DNA from: Deltaproteobacteria bacterium
Lineage (GTDB): Bacteria; Desulfobacterota; DSM-4660; Desulfatiglandales; HGW-15
Reading direction: 5' to 3'
Length of the DNA stretch: 16,407 nucleotides
Assembly (NCBI GenBank): GCA_016926135.1
Contig: JAFGPH010000177.1
Coordinates: 1-16,407, forward strand
Shown: piece after piece, positions 9,131-15,672 of the stretch
How positions within the stretch are numbered: the first letter of the stretch is position 1
How the letters are laid out: each line of letters opens with the position of its first letter
Program-made: the position numbers and the translations under genes
The notes under the pieces: generated by a model
Told to the model about the DNA's origin: nothing
The model's database searches: none
What the model saw: the letters and a program-made list of their open reading frames with translations, nothing else

Positions 9131-9215
9131 ATTGTGGCTGCCGGGGATACCCTGCTTCCCGCAGGCGCATTTTTCCCTGACCTGAGAAAGAATTCCCCTT
9201 CCCTTCAGGGTTTTC

Positions 9216-9244
9216 TTGACCGCGGAGCCGGTTTTGTGTACACG
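9216..9244 (+). promoter_or_regulatory. possible promoter for the cytochrome c gene
   Basis: TTGACC (9216-9221) and TACACG (9239-9244) are 17 bp apart, about 50 bp before the cytochrome start. The -10 is poor. The rest of 9131-9292 shows no gene or other motif that I can support. Confidence 0.3.
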
Positions 9245-9292
9245 TTTCACAGCAAAGCGATAACGAACATCAAGAGATGAAAGGGGGCGGAG

Positions 9293-9754
9293 ATGAAAAT
9301 GGATCGTAGAGGCGTGCTGTCTGGAGTCGTATGCCCGGTGCTTTTTGTGCTGTTTCTGGTGACCCTGGTATGGGAGCTTCCTGCCGTTGGCGCCGCAGGC
9401 AAGGAACGGGGGACCGCAGACACGCTGATTCTCGACAACAAGGCATACAAGTCGGACAGAAAGGGCCCTGTGACCTTTACCCACAGGAAGCACGCCATGG
9501 ATTACCGGGTCTCCTGCTGGGATTGTCACCACGACTACAAGGACGGGAAGAATCTCTGGTCCCCGTGGGGAGAGACGAAACAGTGCGCCCAGTGCCACGA
9601 TCCCAAGAAAAGCGTGGACAAGGTCGTGAACCTGCAGAAGGCCTATCACGTGAACTGCAAGACCTGCCACCAGAACCTGGCGGCGCAGAAGAAAAAGACC
9701 GGCCCTCACAGGAAGTGCCTGGGGTGTCACAAGGACGAGCCCGCCAAGAAATGA
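9293..9754 (+). CDS. tetrahaem class III cytochrome c (c3/c7-like), exported
   Basis: This 153-residue protein has an N-terminal signal or anchor sequence (residues 7-27, hydrophobic, followed by AVGAAG) and four CxxCH haem sites: CWDCH (75-79), CAQCH (98-102), CKTCH (122-126) and CLGCH (142-146). Extra histidines at 64, 67, 80, 119 and 139 can supply distal axial ligands, the bis-His pattern of class III cytochromes. It would carry electrons in the periplasm, for example between hydrogenase or formate dehydrogenase and membrane complexes (family knowledge; the partner is not in the window). Start is ambiguous: the ATG at 9293 follows AAGGGGG at 5 nt, while the ATG at 9299 follows GGAG at 6 nt. 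It stands alone behind the candidate small RNA. Confidence 0.92.
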   Translation: MKMDRRGVLSGVVCPVLFVLFLVTLVWELPAVGAAGKERGTADTLILDNKAYKSDRKGPVTFTHRKHAMDYRVSCWDCHHDYKDGKNLWSPWGETKQCAQCHDPKKSVDKVVNLQKAYHVNCKTCHQNLAAQKKKTGPHRKCLGCHKDEPAKK

Positions 9755-10015
9755 CGCGCTTACCACTTCAGGGGTCACTCGATCCGGCCGTTTAACGATG
9801 CTGCGGGCGTAGATGCCCGTTTCAGGGATTTCAGAAATATCGGATCGATGGCCCCTTTCCAATTTGCTGCCTTGGCAGCACGCCCGGGAATCATGACGGA
9901 CCAAGGATCGGAGCGGTTCGAGATCCGTGTCGACCTGCGCAACCTCCGTATGCCCTGCCCCGGCAGTGGACAGACTTCGCCACTTGTCAAAACCGGGTCT
10001 CCACGAAAACGCGGA
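9755..10015. other. intergenic region between convergent genes, with short inverted repeats
   Basis: No gene with a credible start or family resemblance is seen. CGGGC-GTAGAT-GCCCG (9804-9819) is a small hairpin followed by only three Ts and could be a weak end for the cytochrome transcript. GCTGCCTTGGCAGC (9866-9879) is a palindrome, and GGATC/GATCC words recur near 9842 and 9905-9925. These may mark an interspersed repeat. Confidence 0.35.
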
Positions 10016-10369
10016 TCATTCACGTTTACTGAAACTCACGGTCTTGCCCCCGGGCAGGGTCATCCGAATCGTCTCCCCCTGGATCTTTCCCACCAGAACG
10101 CCGCCCCCTTTGGTGTTCAGGCGCAGATCCCCGGCTTCCAGGTACCACGCGAAGGGAATCTCTTCATTTCCCTTGCGCCAGGCGCCCTCCCCGTTTTCCC
10201 TGAGTTCCAGGATGACTTCTTTTCCAGCCGGCGAGTCGCCTTCTTCCATCCTGTACGTGCCGGCAACCCGGGCCCTGGACTCACAGGAGAGCAGGAAGGG
10301 AAGAGCCCCGCAGAAGAGGACCCAGAACACGACACCCAGGCGGACTCTCTGATTCGGCATCTCGGTCAC
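10016..10369 (-). CDS. small predicted lipoprotein
   Basis: The 117-residue product has a basic N-terminus, a hydrophobic stretch (residues 11-27) and a lipobox LLSC with the acylated Cys at 29, so it should be a membrane-anchored periplasmic lipoprotein. The mature part (VAGTYR, then alternating short strands such as VILELRENGEGAW and GETIRMTLPGGKTVSF) looks like a small beta-barrel or beta-sandwich of the kind that senses or binds small ligands. I do not recognise a named family. The GTG at 10369 overlaps the stop of the upstream gene (GTGA) and has AAGGGG about 5 nt before it; the ATG at 10360 is an alternative with a poorer site. It is the last gene of the redoxin operon. Confidence 0.8.
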   Translation of the reverse strand: MTEMPNQRVRLGVVFWVLFCGALPFLLSCESRARVAGTYRMEEGDSPAGKEVILELRENGEGAWRKGNEEIPFAWYLEAGDLRLNTKGGGVLVGKIQGETIRMTLPGGKTVSFSKRE

Positions 10370-10851
10370 GAAACCCCTTTCTTGAGAAAAAAACCTCCCC
10401 TTCGAAACCAATCGATGCGGTCATACAAGAAAACCTGCACCGTGAAAAGGAGCCAGACGGCATCCTCGATCACCTTCCACCACCCGATCGTTTCTCCCAC
10501 GGTGTCGAAGCACCCGCAGGAGATGGGGGAGCCCCAGTAGAGGTTGATGAGAATCATGACGATAAACAAAGCGAGCAGGCCCCCTGCAAGGGTGGCGGCG
10601 GCCCTGGTCCGCAGTCCCAGGATGAGGAACAGGCCGGTTAAAAGCTCCACCCAGGGCAGGATCACGGCCCCCAGGTTCAGCACCGCAAACGGCACCATGC
10701 GGTAGGCCGCCACCGATTCCGCGAACTGCGCCGGATAGGGGATCTTGCTCATGCTCGCATAGACGAAGATCCACCCGATGTACACCCGCAGGAGCAGTGC
10801 GGTATACGGGCTGGTGGCAAGTCGCCGCAAGTGGACAAGGATCCTCTTCAT
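10366..10851 (-). CDS. MauE/DoxX-type redox-associated membrane protein
   Basis: This 161-residue membrane protein has four predicted transmembrane segments (about 15-33, 58-79, 84-104 and 127-143). The segment ISCGCFDTVGE (110-120) holds a CxC pair (C112, C114), the feature linking DoxX-like proteins to MauE, which works with the thioredoxin-like MauD in disulfide handling during methylamine dehydrogenase maturation. Its ATG overlaps the stop of the rhodanese-like gene by ATGA, so the two are translationally coupled. With a thioredoxin-fold protein encoded two genes upstream, a role in passing electrons or disulfides across the membrane is reasonable (inference). No methylamine dehydrogenase gene is visible. 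Confidence 0.87.
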   Translation of the reverse strand: MKRILVHLRRLATSPYTALLLRVYIGWIFVYASMSKIPYPAQFAESVAAYRMVPFAVLNLGAVILPWVELLTGLFLILGLRTRAAATLAGGLLALFIVMILINLYWGSPISCGCFDTVGETIGWWKVIEDAVWLLFTVQVFLYDRIDWFRRGGFFLKKGVS

Positions 10852-11759
10852 GGTTCCACCGGATATCCCCGCTTTGCCCAGGCGCCGAGTCCCCCCCGCA
10901 GGATGCGCACGTTCTTGTGCCCGCGCAGGAGCAACTTGCCCGCGACCGCCTCATCGTAGGGCCGGCTGATGGTGCTCCCGTAGACGATCACCCTCCGCTC
11001 CTTGCTTTCCTCGCTCAGGTGCATCAGGTAGGCGATTTCGAAAACGGGCAGGGGGATGTTGACCGCGCCCCGGATGCGGCCCTGCTCGTAGAAAGGGCTC
11101 GGCATCGCATCCACGAAAAGAGTTTCCCCTTTCCCGTGCTCCTCCAGGGCCTCCGAAGGATCCACGGCGGAAATGGGCACCGCGGAGACCGGGCCGGGGA
11201 AAAGCGCTATGCCGTTCGGGTTGGAGTGATTGAAGGCAACGCCGAAGAGCACGCTCAGTCCCAGGATCAGGACGAAATCGAACCAGGAGACCCTTCGCTC
11301 CAGGCTCCGCTGCCTGATTTCCCTCTGCAGGCGCCGATCGTCCTGGATGAGCCATTTGTGCAGCTGCTTCACGAAACCCAGGGACACCTGGGGATGCTCC
11401 TGCAGGACCCGCTGGAACGGCTCCTTGCCCAGATAGAGGAAGCGGCTCTCCTCCAGGGTCTCCACATGGGCGGAGCGGGCCTCTCCGGTGAGCAGGGCCA
11501 TCTCCCCGAAGCTCTCCCCCGGCCCGACTTCCGCAAGAGTCGTCTGAACGCCTTCCTCGTCCTCCAGGAAAACCCTGACCCTCCCGGACTCCACCACCCA
11601 GAAGCCGTCACCGCGATCGCCCTTCCGGAAGAGTACCGTGCGGGCTGGGGCCACACGGGTCTCCGCGATTGCGGCGATTTCCCCCAGGGTGCTGTCGGGC
11701 ATCTCCCTGAAAACAGCGGTTTCTCTGAGTCTGGCCTTGGCTTCCTCTATGGGGTTCAA
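10848..11759 (-). CDS. cyclic nucleotide-binding domain + TM + rhodanese-like domain
   Basis: The 303-residue product starts with a cNMP-binding domain (residues 10-135) whose phosphate cassette GESFGEMALLTGEARSA (81-97) retains the Glu and Arg used for cyclic nucleotide contact. A transmembrane helix follows (160-176), then a rhodanese fold (195-303) including VDAMP, GRIRGAVNIPL and the closing VRILRGGLGAWAKRGYPVE. The rhodanese active-site loop reads VIVYGSTISRPYDEA, so Gly261 replaces the catalytic Cys and sulfur transfer by the usual persulfide is not expected. Topology suggests a cytoplasmic sensor domain and an extracytoplasmic rhodanese-like module. Start is TTG at 11759, with GGGGA 5 nt upstream and an in-frame stop just before it. 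It follows the redoxin gene by 29 nt. Confidence 0.88.
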   Translation of the reverse strand: MNPIEEAKARLRETAVFREMPDSTLGEIAAIAETRVAPARTVLFRKGDRGDGFWVVESGRVRVFLEDEEGVQTTLAEVGPGESFGEMALLTGEARSAHVETLEESRFLYLGKEPFQRVLQEHPQVSLGFVKQLHKWLIQDDRRLQREIRQRSLERRVSWFDFVLILGLSVLFGVAFNHSNPNGIALFPGPVSAVPISAVDPSEALEEHGKGETLFVDAMPSPFYEQGRIRGAVNIPLPVFEIAYLMHLSEESKERRVIVYGSTISRPYDEAVAGKLLLRGHKNVRILRGGLGAWAKRGYPVEP

Positions 11760-11788
11760 GGTTTCCCCGCTTTAGGGCATCCCCCGGT

Positions 11789-12355
11789 TCACTGCTTTTT
11801 GTGCAGTTCCCGGATCTCCGTCAGGGTTTTGTCGAAATCCCGGATCACGCCCCTGTGGTTCATCAGGACCTTTCCCCTGCTGTTCACAAGGACCATGGAG
11901 GGGGTCCCTCCGGCCCCGAGGGCGATGTGAATTTCATGTTTTTCATCCGGGAGAAGCGGGAAGGATACGCGAAACTGCGATTTACACGCTTCCACCTGCT
12001 TGGGGTTGTTTCCTGCGCAGATTCCCAGCACCTTGACGTCGTTTCGAAGCACGGGGTCTTCCTGGATCACGTTGTGGAGCCTATTCACGATAGGCATGTT
12101 CTTGTGACACGCCGGTCAGAGTACGCTCACGACCTCGATCAGGATGACTTTCGCGGAAACCTGCGAAAGGGTAAAAGGCGCCCTTTCCTTCAGACCCAGA
12201 TACGCCATGTCTTCCGGAGACTGAGGCACCGGAAGGACAAAGGAAGGCAGGTTCGAGCCCACGGGAAGCCCCTCCCCGGCCCCGAAGGCCGGCCGCCCCA
12301 GGAACACGCACGCCGTCAGACACGTGAGACACCAGATGAGTCCTCTTCTTGTCAC
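11789..12355 (-). CDS. exported thioredoxin-fold selenoprotein (in-frame UGA, UxxC), TlpA/MauD-like redoxin
   Basis: Read through an in-frame TGA at 12116-12118 this is a 188-residue redoxin; without readthrough it would be cut in the middle of the active site. The signal peptide spans residues 1-25 (MTRRGLIW, then hydrophobic, ending AFG-A), although LTAC could be read as a lipobox. The thioredoxin core has the strand AKVILIEVVSVL, then U80-P-A-C83 where CxxC is normal, and the cis-proline loop GGTPSMVLV (149-157, P152). Reading frame, spacing and fold are continuous on both sides of the TGA, and the downstream ATG at 12097 has no clear ribosome site. The GTG at 12355 is preceded by GAGGAGGA at 6 nt; a TTG at 12361 lies directly against that site and is less likely. 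It heads the four-gene redox operon. The alternative is a Cys-codon nonsense mutation. Confidence 0.85.
12079..12095 (-). promoter_or_regulatory. candidate bacterial SECIS hairpin
   Basis: On the minus strand GCCTAT (12095-12090) and ATAGGC (12084-12079) form a 6-bp stem with the 5-nt loop CGTGA, beginning 20 nt after the UGA. Distance and a G within the first two loop bases fit the general bacterial SECIS pattern. An alternative overlapping hairpin (12093-12113, GGCGTGT with ACATGCC) lies nearer the UGA but has no early loop G. Confidence 0.5.
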
Positions 12356-12456
12356 CTGCAATCCTCCTCGGAAATGGATTTTGTTCGGAACCCTGTTTCG
12401 AGCTCCGGATCATGCCGTTCGGGCGCGATTCCCCGGACCGCAAACAGCCGGGCGCT

Positions 12457-12486
12457 ATTCTCCCTTGATTCGGCCTTCCCGGTCAA
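12457..12486 (-). promoter_or_regulatory. possible promoter for the redoxin operon
   Basis: On the minus strand TTGACC (12481-12486) and GAGAAT (12457-12462) are 18 bp apart, with a start near 12450 and a leader of about 95 nt. The -10 matches four of six positions. It is divergent from the promoter at 12582-12611. Confidence 0.35.
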
Positions 12487-12581
12487 CAGGAATGACGGGT
12501 GCGGGAACGAGTGCGTGGAAATGGGCTGTCTGGTCCTGTCAAAATACCTTTGTCGCCAGGCGCCCACGACGGGGACGGTGG

Positions 12582-12611
12582 TTGACGCCGGGTTGACGGG
12601 TCTGGTATCCT
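12582..12611 (+). promoter_or_regulatory. possible promoter for the winged-helix/ATPase/nuclease operon
   Basis: TTGACG (12582-12587) and TATCCT (12606-12611) are 18 bp apart; the start would be near 12618, about 38 nt before the GTG at 12656. A second TTGACG lies at 12593-12598 without a matching -10. The 300-bp stretch 12356-12655 otherwise holds only the divergent promoter signals. Confidence 0.45.
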
Positions 12612-12655
12612 TCTGCAAAACCGCAAGACATCTCAATACCCGCTCGGGGGCTGAT

Positions 12656-13687
12656 GTGGACGAGGAGATTCGAGGAGCTGTCAAAACGGTCTTGCAGAAG
12701 AAGCATCTGCCAAGGTCCTCGGCGCAAATCCGAAAGGAGCTACCCAAGTCCATTCGAATTTCCCCAACAGAATTGAATACGATTCTGGAAAAGATGGCAT
12801 TCACGGGGACGATCTTCTCGTGGCCTCAGAACAAATTCTGGCACTTGGATCCTCGCACCGAGACGCCCCGTCTGATCCTGAGATTCCTTTCCGAGTCTTC
12901 CGTCGCGACTGCATCGAGATTAAAGACGGCCCTCAAGGTTCCCCTGGATTTTATTCAACCGGCATTGAAGGAACTGCTTCGCGAAGGACGCATTCACGTC
13001 TGGCAGCCGGGAAAAACGCCTCACTACTGCGTTCTCGAACCCGCTGATACTGCGCGGGGGATCATCATCAAGGCACTGGCCAGCGGACCACTGACCGAGG
13101 GGGAACTGATCAACAGGGTCAGGGAGAGACTTCCGGGCTATCAAACGAGGCATTTGAGGGAGCATGCCTCACATGCACACAGGATCATTGAGCATCCCAG
13201 GTACGGGAAGGTCAAAACGCGATACGGCCTAAGACCGCCAGAACCGGGGCCTTATCTGAGCAAGGCTCTCCAGGAGATCCATTCCGTTCATGATCTCCTT
13301 GGCCCTTTTCACGTTACCCTCGAAGCCATTCATGAGGTCTTAGGGCGGGAGCTCGGCCTGCGGCCTGGAACAAGGGCGCCCTTCCGGGAGCCACTCCAGG
13401 GAGAGCCGGCTTCCCACGAAGCCGAGTCGCTCATCCTTGAGGGAATTCCCCGACTGCAACCCCCAGGACAGAGACGCGCCCTCGTATCGATCCGTGAGCT
13501 GCGGCGATCGGTTAACCTGCTGAAAGGCGTTTTTGACCAGGCTGTCCTGTCTCTCGCCCTGCAGGGGAAGGTGGCGCTTCATCATCACGACTTCCCGAGC
13601 AGTCTGTCGCCCGAGGAACGTGATCAACTGGTGCGGGATGAACAGGGGACCTATTACGTCGGCATTGGGCCTAAGGAAGTGTCATGA
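12656..13687 (+). CDS. protein of tandem winged-helix-like segments, function unknown
   Basis: The 343-residue protein appears to consist of repeated winged-helix segments: residues 4-66 (EIRGAVKTVL to NKFWHLDP), 71-128 (PRLILRFL to HYCVLEP), 133-193 (ARGIIIKALA to TRYGLR), a more diverged one at 200-235, and a C-terminal one at 256-338 (LVSIRELRRS to GTYYVGIG), each with helix-helix-recognition helix and a short beta wing. Such arrays bind DNA or act as protein adaptors. There is no enzymatic motif. GTG at 12656 has GGGGG 5 nt upstream; longer in-frame starts run into the divergent promoter region. Its stop overlaps the ATPase start (ATGA), so it is the first gene of a coupled operon. I do not recognise the family by name. 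Confidence 0.8.
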   Translation: MDEEIRGAVKTVLQKKHLPRSSAQIRKELPKSIRISPTELNTILEKMAFTGTIFSWPQNKFWHLDPRTETPRLILRFLSESSVATASRLKTALKVPLDFIQPALKELLREGRIHVWQPGKTPHYCVLEPADTARGIIIKALASGPLTEGELINRVRERLPGYQTRHLREHASHAHRIIEHPRYGKVKTRYGLRPPEPGPYLSKALQEIHSVHDLLGPFHVTLEAIHEVLGRELGLRPGTRAPFREPLQGEPASHEAESLILEGIPRLQPPGQRRALVSIRELRRSVNLLKGVFDQAVLSLALQGKVALHHHDFPSSLSPEERDQLVRDEQGTYYVGIGPKEVS

Positions 13688-15672
13688 ATACGAACCCGCT
13701 CGCCGGTATTCCTAATCCTTTCAGACAGACCATTGTGAGAGATGCATGGGAAACCCTGGAGGACGTTTCTGAGATTCACGCTCAGGCATTTGAGACCTGC
13801 TGCCGGGCCTTTGAAAACGTGAGGACCTTCAGACATTGCGACTCCGTGCTTCTTCATGGTGAGGCCGGGAGCGGCAAGACGCATCTCCTGAGTCGTCTTC
13901 AAAGACACTGGACTTCCTCCCCAGGACAGGACGGTTCCAAAGAAATGGGCCGATGCGTCTTCCTATACTGCCGTTTGCAGACCAGTGCTCAGAAGCTGTG
14001 GCAGCATCTCCGCAGGACATTTGTCGAGGACCTTTTACACCGGTTTCCCGATGGGACCACCCAGCTCCAGCGCCTGGTGGCCTGCCGTTTTGCCGAAGGA
14101 GACAAGAACAAACGCCGTCCCCCTGAAAAATGGCTCAAGTGGATCAAGCATCCCGCGAACCGGGATCACAGCGGATGGAAACGGATTCTCCTGCCCTGGC
14201 TGGGAAGGGAGACGCAGCTGGGTTTTTCCCTGCAGAGGGTCCTCCATCACCTCATCACGGGCCGCCATGTCTTGGAAGCCGGGGCATGGTTGAAGGGAGA
14301 AGACCGCCTTCCCGAGGAAGCCCTGAACCTGATGGGCATCCGTGGAAATGAAGAAGGGCAAACGGAGGATGGGGCCAGGGAGATTGTCCTTTCTCTCTGC
14401 CGGTTGGCAAGCACCCTCATGCCTGTAGGATTTTGCTTTGACCAGATAGAGGCCCTTCAAACGTCAAAAAGCGATGAAGAAAGCCTTTTCCTTTTCGGAC
14501 AAATGGGAGCTTCTCTCTTCAACTCAAGCAACAATGCGCTTCTGATTTCCTGTATTCAGTCATCGGTGTTGGATCAGTTCAGGGGATCCATCCGGGATGC
14601 CGACTATGATCGAATTGCGCAAAGGGTGGAAAGGCTCGACCCTTTGGACAGAAGACTGGCGCCATTGCTCATTCGCAGCCGCCTGGAGTCCGGCAAGGAA
14701 CTGGCGATTCTGAGAGCCAGACATCCCCAGAAACCCCTCTGGCCTTTAGAGCCTCCTGATCTCGATGCCGTCTTTTCCCCGATAGGCACCCAGACGGCGA
14801 GAAGAATCATCAGCTTTGCCGGGGACCTCTTTGACAGGCTTCAGACAGGCCAAGCCCCTCCGCCCCGAGACCCTTTGGAGTTTCTCCGGGAGGAATTCGA
14901 CCGCAGGCTCAACACGGCCCTGGGTCAGGATGAAGAAGAATCGGACCTGACCCTTGCCCATGGTCTGCCACTGCTGGCCGAAGTCCTGGGGGAGCCATGG
15001 GATAAGAAGCGACAGCCTGACAAAGACATAGACCTTCTGCTCAGCCACGCAGACAAGCGGGTCGCCGTAAGCCTCTGTAACCAGCAGAACATGAGAAGCC
15101 TGGGGGCCAGACTCAAGCGTCTGAAAGACTGGCACGCCCGGAACAGGGGGGTGAAACTGGTCATGGTGCGAGACCAGCGTCTGCCCATCAGTAGAAGCGC
15201 GGTTGTCACCAGGAGCCATCTCCAGTCCCTGAGGGGGAAGGGCGCCGTCCTGATTCATCCTGACCCGGTTACCATGGCCGCCCTGCAAGCGTTGCGCACC
15301 CTCCTTTCCGATGCCATGTCCGGGGATCTGCATGATGGAAGAGATTCAGTGGGTACCCCAACCGTCCGGGAATGGTTATCCCGAAATGCGGAAAGTCAGC
15401 TTGTAGCCTTTTTCGGAGAAATCGTGGGGGCCTCGGAGGGACCTTCCGAAGCCGATTCAGATCTGATGAGCGGAGTCCTGGAGGTGCTGAAACGGCATCG
15501 GATCATTTCATTGGATGAACTGGCCAGAGAATCAAAACAACCGGCATCGATGATCGTTGAATTGGCCAAGAGACATCCGGGTCGAATCGGGTGGCTCGAA
15601 GGCCCTCCACCCGTTCTTTTCGACTACAGACCCGCCGAAATTCTCTCTTCACGGGAGAGGGATCCAGGATGA
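13684..15672 (+). CDS. AAA/STAND-like ATPase with degenerate nuclease-like segment and C-terminal winged helix
   Basis: This 662-residue protein has Walker A GEAGSGKT (residues 59-66), preceded by a helical EIHAQAFETCCRAFENVR lead-in, and a Walker B-like VGFCFDQIEAL (248-258, D253) followed by a sensor-like strand NALLISC (284-290). An insertion-rich part (120-245) separates the two. Residues 447-483 (DKDIDLLLSHADKRVAVSLC onward) look like the core of a restriction-endonuclease fold in which the usual E-x-K is missing (V-S-L), so catalysis is doubtful. A winged helix occupies about 592-650. The ATG overlaps the stop of the winged-helix gene, and its own stop overlaps the nuclease start. It probably loads or powers the nuclease on DNA (inference). 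It is not HerA, McrB or a helicase by motif; a BREX-type ATPase relation cannot be excluded by eye. Confidence 0.85.
   Translation: MNTNPLAGIPNPFRQTIVRDAWETLEDVSEIHAQAFETCCRAFENVRTFRHCDSVLLHGEAGSGKTHLLSRLQRHWTSSPGQDGSKEMGRCVFLYCRLQTSAQKLWQHLRRTFVEDLLHRFPDGTTQLQRLVACRFAEGDKNKRRPPEKWLKWIKHPANRDHSGWKRILLPWLGRETQLGFSLQRVLHHLITGRHVLEAGAWLKGEDRLPEEALNLMGIRGNEEGQTEDGAREIVLSLCRLASTLMPVGFCFDQIEALQTSKSDEESLFLFGQMGASLFNSSNNALLISCIQSSVLDQFRGSIRDADYDRIAQRVERLDPLDRRLAPLLIRSRLESGKELAILRARHPQKPLWPLEPPDLDAVFSPIGTQTARRIISFAGDLFDRLQTGQAPPPRDPLEFLREEFDRRLNTALGQDEEESDLTLAHGLPLLAEVLGEPWDKKRQPDKDIDLLLSHADKRVAVSLCNQQNMRSLGARLKRLKDWHARNRGVKLVMVRDQRLPISRSAVVTRSHLQSLRGKGAVLIHPDPVTMAALQALRTLLSDAMSGDLHDGRDSVGTPTVREWLSRNAESQLVAFFGEIVGASEGPSEADSDLMSGVLEVLKRHRIISLDELARESKQPASMIVELAKRHPGRIGWLEGPPPVLFDYRPAEILSSRERDPG

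Noticed and set aside
12097..12361. Reading the redoxin region as two separate short genes or as a pseudogene
   Set aside because: Frame is unbroken apart from one TGA at the exact active-site Cys position, the second part would start without a ribosome site and lack a strand of the fold, and a SECIS-like hairpin follows. A nonsense mutation remains possible but is less economical.
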